Assembly (NCBI RefSeq): GCF_024756235.1
Contig: NZ_JANUGY010000009.1
Coordinates: 62,001 to 126,000 of the forward strand
Source of the DNA: Massilia kyonggiensis
GTDB taxonomy: Bacteria; Pseudomonadota; Gammaproteobacteria; Burkholderiales; Burkholderiaceae_D
DNA: 64,000 nucleotides
Reading direction: 5' to 3'
Part shown: piece after piece, positions 58,818 through 64,000 of the stretch
How positions within the stretch are numbered: position 1 is the first letter of the stretch
Layout: each line of letters starts with the position of its first letter
Notes under the pieces: model-generated
Databases searched by the model: none
What the model was told of the DNA's origin: nothing
What the model saw: only the letters and a program-made list of their open reading frames with translations
Translations under genes and position numbers: made by a program

Positions 58818-59864
58818 GTGACCTCGAGCCCACGTCCCACGTTGGCGGTCACGGTCGGCGAGCCGGCCGGCATCGGCCCGGAGATCTCGATCCGCGCCGC
58901 GTGGGCGCTGCGCGGCGAGGCCCGCTGCGTGCTCGTGGGCGACGCCGCCTTTCTGTCCCTCACGGCGAGCCTGATCGACCCGGCCATCCGCCTGTCCGCG
59001 ATCTCCACGCTGGCACTGCGCCACAGCGGCCTGCCGCACTTCGGCCCGGACGTGATCCCCGTCGTCGACGTGCCGCTCGAGGCCCACGTCGTGCCGGGCA
59101 AGCTGGACGCCGCCAACGGCCGCGCCGTGCTGGCCACGCTCGATCTCGCGATCGAGGGGACGCAAGCCGGCTGGTGGGATGCCATCGTCACGGCGCCGCT
59201 GCAGAAGAGCACCATCAACGATGCGGGCGTCGCGTTTTCCGGCCACACGGAATACCTGGCCGAGAAGACGGGCACGCCGAAAGTCGTCATGATGCTCGCG
59301 GGCTCGCCCGGCAACGATCAGCCTTACCTGCGCGTGGCGCTGGCCACGACGCACCTGTCTTTGAAGGACGTTTCCAGCGCCATCACACGTGACAGCCTCA
59401 CGCAGGTGCTGGACATCCTGCACGCGGACCTCGTGCGCAAGTTCGGCATCGCGGCGCCGCGCATCCTCGTGACGGGCCTGAACCCGCACGCGGGCGAGAA
59501 CGGCTACCTGGGCCGCGAAGAGATCGACGTCATCACGCCGGTGCTGGAAGACGCGCGCACGCGCGGCATCGACGCGCGCGGCCCGTATCCGGCCGACACG
59601 CTGTTCCAGCCGAAGTACCTGCAGGACGCCGACGCGGTACTGGCCATGTACCACGACCAGGGCCTGCCCGTGCTCAAGCACGCGACGTTCGGCCGCGGCG
59701 TCAACATCACCCTCGGCCTGCCGCTGATCCGCACGTCCGTCGACCACGGCACGGCACTCGACCTGGCCGCACAGGGCCTCGGCCAGGCCGATTGCGGCAG
59801 CATGGAAGAGGCGATCCGCGTCGCCCTCTCGATGGTGCGCGCGCAACAGCAACAACCCGCATAA
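58818..59864 (+). CDS. pdxA: 4-hydroxythreonine-4-phosphate dehydrogenase PdxA
   Basis: The 348-residue cytosolic enzyme begins with GTG directly after the surA stop and has the PdxA marks AVTVGEPAGIGPEI (about 10-23), TAPLQKSTINDAG (about 132-144), FSGHTEYL (about 148-155), LNPHAGENGYLG and MYHDQGLPVLK with metal-binding histidines. It acts in pyridoxal-5-phosphate synthesis, oxidising 4-hydroxythreonine phosphate with NAD. Length matches the E. coli enzyme (329). The ksgA start follows after four bases. Confidence 0.93.
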   Translation: MTSSPRPTLAVTVGEPAGIGPEISIRAAWALRGEARCVLVGDAAFLSLTASLIDPAIRLSAISTLALRHSGLPHFGPDVIPVVDVPLEAHVVPGKLDAANGRAVLATLDLAIEGTQAGWWDAIVTAPLQKSTINDAGVAFSGHTEYLAEKTGTPKVVMMLAGSPGNDQPYLRVALATTHLSLKDVSSAITRDSLTQVLDILHADLVRKFGIAAPRILVTGLNPHAGENGYLGREEIDVITPVLEDARTRGIDARGPYPADTLFQPKYLQDADAVLAMYHDQGLPVLKHATFGRGVNITLGLPLIRTSVDHGTALDLAAQGLGQADCGSMEEAIRVALSMVRAQQQQPA

Positions 59865-59868
59865 GACC

Positions 59869-60648
59869 ATGAAACACGTAGCCCGCAAGCGCTTCGGCCA
59901 GAACTTCCTGACCGACGACCACGTCCTCCACAACATCATCGAAGGCATCGACCCCCGCCGCGGCGACACCATGGTCGAAATCGGCCCGGGCCTGGCCGCG
60001 ATGACGGCGCTGCTGCTCAAGGAACTCGACCACATGCACGTGGTCGAACTGGACCGCGACCTCGTCGCGCGCCTGGAAAAAGCGTATCCGCGCGAACGGC
60101 TGACCATCCACTCGGGCGACGCGCTGAAATTCGATTTCGGCAGTATCCCCGTCCCGGAAGGGAAGAAGCTGCGCGTGGTGGGCAACCTGCCGTACAACAT
60201 CTCCAGCCCACTGCTGTTCCACCTGGCCGACTTCGCCCACCTCGTCGAGGACCAGCACTTCATGCTGCAGAAAGAGGTCGTGGAACGCATGGTGGCGGAG
60301 CCGGGCACGAAAGCCTACAGCCGCCTGTCCGTGATGCTGCAGTGGCGCTACGACATGGCGATGCTGTTCGTCGTGCCGCCGACGGCGTTCGATCCGCCGC
60401 CGCAAGTCGATTCCGCCATCGTGCGCATGGTGCCGACGCGGCGCCAGCTCCCGGCCGACGCGGCCACCCTGGAAGCGGTCGTGCAAAAGGCGTTCTCGCA
60501 GCGCCGCAAGGTGATCCGCAACTGCGTGGCAGGCATGTTCACCGAACAGCAGCTCGTCGACGCCGGCATCGATCCGGGCGCGCGTCCGGAAGCGGTGGGG
60601 CTCGAGCAGTACGTGGCGCTGGCCAACATCCTCAAACCGCAGGGCTGA
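59869..60648 (+). CDS. ksgA: 16S rRNA dimethyladenosine methyltransferase KsgA/RsmA
   Basis: The 259-residue enzyme shows ARKRFGQNFLTDDHVL (about 4-19), the SAM motif VEIGPGLAAMTALLL (about 38-52), VELDRDLV and the catalytic NLPYNISSPLLF (about 103-114). It dimethylates two adjacent adenosines in helix 45 of 16S rRNA. It is the last gene of the lptD block. The stop abuts the convergent anti-sigma gene with no spacer and no terminator. Confidence 0.95.
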   Translation: MKHVARKRFGQNFLTDDHVLHNIIEGIDPRRGDTMVEIGPGLAAMTALLLKELDHMHVVELDRDLVARLEKAYPRERLTIHSGDALKFDFGSIPVPEGKKLRVVGNLPYNISSPLLFHLADFAHLVEDQHFMLQKEVVERMVAEPGTKAYSRLSVMLQWRYDMAMLFVVPPTAFDPPPQVDSAIVRMVPTRRQLPADAATLEAVVQKAFSQRRKVIRNCVAGMFTEQQLVDAGIDPGARPEAVGLEQYVALANILKPQG

Positions 60649-61347
60649 TCAACGCCAGCCGCGGTCCCGCGCCGCAGCTTCTCCCGCCGCGTCGAGCGGC
60701 TTGTCCGCGATGCGCGCGTCGATCGCATCCAGCACGGCCGGCGGCAACGCGCTGCCGGCCTGGCGGTAGCCGCCCGCCGCTTCCTTCTCCGCTTCGGCCA
60801 GCACGGGAATCTTCCACTGTCCGCCTTCCCGGCACGCGAGGCCGGCGGACGCGCCCATGACGAAGCTCCGGCAATACCGATTGTCGCGGGCGGCGAAGCT
60901 GACGCCGACCTGCACCGTGCCATCCGTCTTGCCGCCGACCTGGCGGTCGAGCGCGGACGCCAGTTCCCCGCGCGCCACCACCTGGTTGCCGTTGCCGGCG
61001 ATGGCGGGGCCGCCGCCGGGGATCATTTTCCCGGCCAGCACGCCGACGACGAGCGTGGCCGCCAGCGCGCCCCATTCCGGCCACGACCAGCGCCGGCGCT
61101 CGGTGCGTTTCTCGCGCGCGGCTTCCAGCGATACGACGTTCGCGGGCGCCGGCTGCAGCCGCGCGGGCACGGGTTCGTCGAGGATGCCGGCAAAGGCGGC
61201 CGCGACGTCCGCGCGCAAGGCGCGGTGGCGCTCCACGGCGGCGGCGATGGCGGGATCGGTGCGCATCGCCTGTTCGATGGCGGCCCGTTCGGCGGGATCG
61301 AGTTCGCCGTCGGCATAGGCCATCAGGGTCTCGTCGGAATAGTTCAT
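60649..61347 (-). CDS. Anti-sigma factor (FecR/RskA-like membrane protein)
   Basis: The 232-residue protein has a cytosolic head MNYSDETLMAYADGELDPAE, the start of many ECF anti-sigma factors, one membrane helix (about 92-107: WGALAATLVVGVLAG) and a periplasmic C-terminal domain with two cysteines (RYCRSF, LACREG). There is no zinc HxxxCxxC motif. The ATG at 61347 overlaps the stop of the sigma gene by ATGA, so the two are made together. It would hold the sigma factor at the membrane until a signal is sensed in the periplasm. An upstream open frame is not supported. Confidence 0.8.
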   Translation of the reverse strand: MNYSDETLMAYADGELDPAERAAIEQAMRTDPAIAAAVERHRALRADVAAAFAGILDEPVPARLQPAPANVVSLEAAREKRTERRRWSWPEWGALAATLVVGVLAGKMIPGGGPAIAGNGNQVVARGELASALDRQVGGKTDGTVQVGVSFAARDNRYCRSFVMGASAGLACREGGQWKIPVLAEAEKEAAGGYRQAGSALPPAVLDAIDARIADKPLDAAGEAAARDRGWR

Positions 61348-61832
61348 GGTGTCCTTCGTGTCGGGTCGGCGAGCAACTGCTGCAGGGCGTCGCGGGCGCG
61401 CGCGAGGCGGCTGGTGAGCGTCCCCACGGGAATCTCCAGCACGTCGGCCGCTTCCTTGTACGGCAGGCCGTCCACGAGCACGAGGCCGACGACGAGCCGG
61501 TGCTCCTCGGACAGCAGGCTGATCGCCTTCTGCAGGGCGAGCCGCTGCTGGTGCGCCTGCGCCGTGTCGTCGCCCACGTGTTCGCCTTCCTCCTCGGGCG
61601 CGAACAACTCCGCGCGCCGCGTCCGGCTGCGCACTTCGTCGATCCACGCGTTCTTGATGATCCGGAACAGCCAGCTGTCGAGCCGCGTGCCCGGTTCCCA
61701 TTGTTCGCTGCGGCCGAGCGCGCGCTCCATCGCGACTTGGACGAGGTCGTCCGCGTCTTCGCGATGAAAGGTCAGCGCCCGCGCGAAGCGGCGCATGCGG
61801 GGCAGCAGGGCGGCGATCTCGTCGGCAAGCAT
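61344..61832 (-). CDS. ECF RNA polymerase sigma factor
   Basis: The 162-residue protein is a sigma-70 family member with region 2 (RALTFHREDADDLVQVAMERAL, about 19-40; TRLDSWLFRIIKNAWIDEVRSR, about 49-70) and region 4 (SEEHRLVVGLVLVDGLPYKEAADVLEIPVGTL, about 108-139; motif only). It should direct RNA polymerase to a small regulon. It is co-transcribed with its anti-sigma gene. A secreted protease gene starts divergently 92 bases away and could be a target, with no promoter pair verified. Confidence 0.9.
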   Translation of the reverse strand: MLADEIAALLPRMRRFARALTFHREDADDLVQVAMERALGRSEQWEPGTRLDSWLFRIIKNAWIDEVRSRTRRAELFAPEEEGEHVGDDTAQAHQQRLALQKAISLLSEEHRLVVGLVLVDGLPYKEAADVLEIPVGTLTSRLARARDALQQLLADPTRRTP

Positions 61833-61906
61833 GGTGTCTCTTCAGGTAAACGATCCGCGCATGGATTTTCTTCCCTGCGCCGTTCGTTGATCAGGTATGC
61901 CATCTC

Positions 61907-61918
61907 ATCATATATGAT
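61907..61918. promoter_or_regulatory. 12-bp palindrome in the sigma/S8-protease spacer
   Basis: ATCATATATGAT lies six bases before the protease ATG, in the divergent spacer. It is AT-rich and symmetric; its role is unknown. Confidence 0.35.
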
Positions 61919-61924
61919 CTTCCC

Positions 61925-63202
61925 ATGAAATTCCCTTCCGTAAATATGCGTGCTGTTCTTGCCGTGGCGCTGTGGTGCGGAATGTCCTCGGCGCACGCAC
62001 AGCTGGGCTTGCCGTCGCTGCCGCTGCCGAACCGCATCGGCCCGCTGGGGCTGGACGGGGTGCGCCGCCCCGTAGACCGGTTGCTCGACCGGGCGCCGTT
62101 GCCGGATCTCGGCAGCCTGCGCCTCGACACGGTCCGGCGCCTGCTGCGCGACCATCCGGACCAGGTCGAGGCCGACCCGCGCGGCGAGCCCGCCTTGCGC
62201 GGCGAGGTGCTGGCCGGATCGCCATCGGAAGCGGCCTTGCAGGCGGCGCGGGACGCGGGTGCGGCGGTCGTGCGCGACGAGGTGCTGCCAGGGCTGGGCG
62301 AGCGCATCGTGGTGTTGCGCCTGCCGCCCGGCGTGTCGACGGCGGCCATGGTCGAGCGGCTGCGCGCCATCGATCCCGACGGCAGCTACGATTTCAACCA
62401 CGTCTACACGGGCAGCGGAGAAGCGGGCGCCGTGCGGGCTGGCGACGGTCGTGCGGTGCGCATCGGCCTCGTCGACAGCGGCGTCGATGGTGACCACCCT
62501 GTGTTCGAGGATGCCGTCATCACGCGCTGGGGCTGCGGCGGGCAGGCGATTCCCGCGCCGCACGGCACGGCGGTGGCGGCGCTGATGGTCGGGCGCTCCG
62601 ACTACCTGCGCGGCGCGGCACCCGGGGCCAGCCTGTACGCGGCCGACGTCTATTGCGGCAGCCCGGTGGGCGGCGCGGCCGACCGCATCGCCGCCGCACT
62701 GGGCTGGCTGGACCAGCAGGACGTCGGCGTCGTGAACATCAGCCTCGTCGGACCGTCCAACGCGCTGCTGGCGCGTGCCGTCGCCGCCATGCAGGCGCGG
62801 GGCCATCTGCTCGTGGCCGCCGTCGGCAACGACGGGCCGGCGGCGCCGCCGCTGTATCCGGCCAGTTATCCCGGCGTCGTCGGCGTGACGGGCGTCGATC
62901 GGCGCGGCCGGCCGCTGCCGGAAGCGGCGCGGGGACCGCAGGTAAAATTCGCCGCGCCGGGCAGCCAGATGGCCAGTGCGGCGCCGGGGGCGCCGCCGTA
63001 CCGCCAGGTGCGCGGCACATCGTTCGCGGCGCCCATCGTCGCGGCCCTGCTGGCGCAGCGCCTGCCGCGGCCGGACCGGACCGGCGCCGCGCGCGCCGTG
63101 GATGCGCTCGCGCGCGAAGCGGGCGGTGGCGTCCCGAACGGCGAGATCGGCTACGGCGTCGTTGGCGCGAACCTGCGCACGGACCCGGCGGACCTGCGCT
63201 GA
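61925..63202 (+). CDS. Secreted S8 subtilase-family serine protease
   Basis: The 425-residue protein has a signal peptide (ends SSAHAQ, about residue 26), an N-terminal segment of about 150 residues that looks like an I9-type prodomain (RIVVLRLPPGVSTAAMVERL), and the catalytic domain with Asp184 (VDSGVDGDHP), His213 (APHGTAVAAL), the oxyanion Asn302 (AAVGNDGP) and Ser366 (RGTSFAAPIVAALLA). Order D-H-S is that of S8 family. It should act in the periplasm or outside. An in-frame ATG seven codons later is an alternative. A Gly/Ala-rich secreted protein gene follows after 94 bases, and the ECF sigma gene is divergent. Confidence 0.9.
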   Translation: MKFPSVNMRAVLAVALWCGMSSAHAQLGLPSLPLPNRIGPLGLDGVRRPVDRLLDRAPLPDLGSLRLDTVRRLLRDHPDQVEADPRGEPALRGEVLAGSPSEAALQAARDAGAAVVRDEVLPGLGERIVVLRLPPGVSTAAMVERLRAIDPDGSYDFNHVYTGSGEAGAVRAGDGRAVRIGLVDSGVDGDHPVFEDAVITRWGCGGQAIPAPHGTAVAALMVGRSDYLRGAAPGASLYAADVYCGSPVGGAADRIAAALGWLDQQDVGVVNISLVGPSNALLARAVAAMQARGHLLVAAVGNDGPAAPPLYPASYPGVVGVTGVDRRGRPLPEAARGPQVKFAAPGSQMASAAPGAPPYRQVRGTSFAAPIVAALLAQRLPRPDRTGAARAVDALAREAGGGVPNGEIGYGVVGANLRTDPADLR

Positions 63203-63296
63203 AAAATTTTTTGAAGGGGATGGAAGAAATCGGCGAGCCCATCCGTTTTCCTTGTATCGGCGGTGACATCCACCGCCCCATCACAAGGAGAACATC

Positions 63297-64000
63297 ATGA
63301 AAGCCAAATACCTCGCCCTCGTCATCGCCCTCGGTATCGCTACCCAGGCTCACGCTCAACTGCTCGGCGTCGGCCTCGGCGGCTCATTGGGCGGCTCGCT
63401 GGGCGGCTCCATCGGCGGCGTGGGCGGAATGGGCAGGATGACCGACATGGGCCGTGTGCACACGATGGGCGGCACGCTGCGCGACACGACGGATGGCGTG
63501 CGCGGCGAGACGGCCGGCCGCGCGAACCGTGCCGCCGACCGGCAGGCGGCGGACAGCCCGTCCGGCACCGCCGCACCCGCGCAGCGGCCGGGCCTGCTGG
63601 CGGGTGCCGGCAGCCTGGCCGGGGCTGTCGGCGGCGCGGCCGGCACGGAGCGCCCGGCGTCGGTCGATGCGGGCAGCGGACGCGCATCGGGCCGTGCGGA
63701 CGGTTCCGGCTCGGCCAGCGTGGACGGCGGTGCCGTCACCGGTGCGCTCGGCGGTGCCGCCGGCGCGGCGGGCCAGGCACGCGACCGTGTGGCTGGCGCA
63801 GGCAGCGAAGCGGCGGGAACCGCTCGCGGCGCGGCAGGCGAGGCGCGTGACCGCGTGAGCGTGGCCCGCGGCGAAGCGGCAGGGAATGCCCGCGGCGCCC
63901 TCGGCGCGGCAAGGAATGCGGCGTCGTCCATGAACGGCAGCGTGGCCATCGAAGGCAACGCGAGCGGCTCGGCGACGGGTAGCGCGGGCGGCTCGGGCAC
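63297..64000 (+). CDS. Gly/Ala-rich exported protein with amphipathic repeats (3' end off window)
   Basis: The first 234 codons of a protein that continues past base 64000, translated here by hand. It starts at ATG 63297 after a strong AAGGAGAA, has a signal peptide (MKAKYLALVIALGIATQAHA) and a Gly-rich start (LGGSLGGSLGGSIGGVGG). From about residue 150 it has charged repeats such as GQARDRVAGAGSEAAGTA, GEARDRVSVARGEAAGNA, of the amphipathic, Ala/Arg/Glu type seen in LEA-like proteins. No enzyme motif is present. The preceding S8 protease gene ends 94 bases upstream, and the protein may be its substrate or partner. The rest is unknown. Confidence 0.7.
   Translation, partial: MKAKYLALVIALGIATQAHAQLLGVGLGGSLGGSLGGSIGGVGGMGRMTDMGRVHTMGGTLRDTTDGVRGETAGRANRAADRQAADSPSGTAAPAQRPGLLAGAGSLAGAVGGAAGTERPASVDAGSGRASGRADGSGSASVDGGAVTGALGGAAGAAGQARDRVAGAGSEAAGTARGAAGEARDRVSVARGEAAGNARGALGAARNAASSMNGSVAIEGNASGSATGSAGGSG

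Noticed and set aside
57306..60308. 1000-codon open frame on the minus strand opposite surA, pdxA and ksgA
   Set aside because: Low-complexity Arg/His/Ala-rich translation without motifs; the plus-strand genes are strongly supported.
1..64000. tRNA, rRNA, CRISPR array, riboswitch and prophage
   Set aside because: I looked for cloverleaf ends, regular spaced repeats, leader motifs and phage genes by eye and found none that could be supported.

Overview
The window looks like chromosome of a GC-rich betaproteobacterium of the Oxalobacteraceae, most likely Massilia or a close relative. The reasons are the very high third-position G+C, the nsrR-hmp pair, the betaproteobacterial run lptD-surA-pdxA-ksgA set divergently from amgK-murU, a three-gene pntAA-pntAB-pntB transhydrogenase, a PEP-CTERM sorted protein, a Xanthomonas-type sux (sucrose) locus and many TonB/chemotaxis/c-di-GMP genes. 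This placement is inference from gene content; no rRNA or other marker gene is present. I saw no tRNA, rRNA, CRISPR array, prophage or insertion sequence with a transposase.

Layout. 1-6 kb: 3' end of an old-yellow-enzyme reductase, a GIN-domain lipoprotein, the nitric-oxide defence pair hmp/nsrR with an NsrR-type operator in front of each gene, an amino-acid permease and a secreted S33 peptidase. 6-14.6 kb: a class V aminotransferase, a large S46 dipeptidyl peptidase, a phospholipase-D protein, a YeaQ-type membrane protein, a glycine-zipper protein built from four exact 60-residue repeats, and a cytochrome b561-YceI-YceI operon. 14.8-18.2 kb: a TonB receptor and purB. 18.3-27.4 kb: a GST, then a sucrose-uptake locus (LacI regulator, TonB receptor, amylosucrase-family GH13, PfkB kinase, MFS sugar transporter, second PfkB kinase) whose last four genes overlap one another.

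27.4-33.7 kb: bacterioferritin, a single-gene DUF262-DUF1524 (GmrSD/SspE-like) putative defence nuclease, and an iron block (PepSY membrane protein, bfd, feoA, feoB, Cys-rich FeoB partner) around a Fur-box-like site. 33.7-38.4 kb is accessory in character: a DUF72 protein, a PEP-CTERM protein, a probable peptidoglycan-amidase effector overlapping a periplasmic candidate immunity gene, a CocE/NonD hydrolase and a small MITE-like inverted-repeat element. 38.4-45.6 kb is signalling: a chemoreceptor, GST, ExoIX-like nuclease, a receiver domain lacking its phospho-acceptor, a DNA-binding GAF protein divergent from a GAF-GGDEF-EAL protein, and a CheW. 45.7-50.5 kb: mnmA-nudJ and the transhydrogenase operon. 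50.5-60.6 kb: ubiH-like, pepP, murU, amgK on the minus strand, facing away from lptD-surA-pdxA-ksgA. 60.6-64 kb: an ECF sigma/anti-sigma pair divergent from an S8 protease and a Gly/Ala-rich secreted protein that runs off the window.

The best candidates for something undescribed are the solitary DUF262-DUF1524 gene, whose ribosome-binding site lies in a small hairpin; the orphan amidase/immunity pair; the HTH-GAF / GAF-EAL divergent pair with shared inverted repeats; and the glycine-zipper protein with GTTCGG/CCGAAC repeats upstream. All homology statements come from reading motifs by eye; no database search was run.
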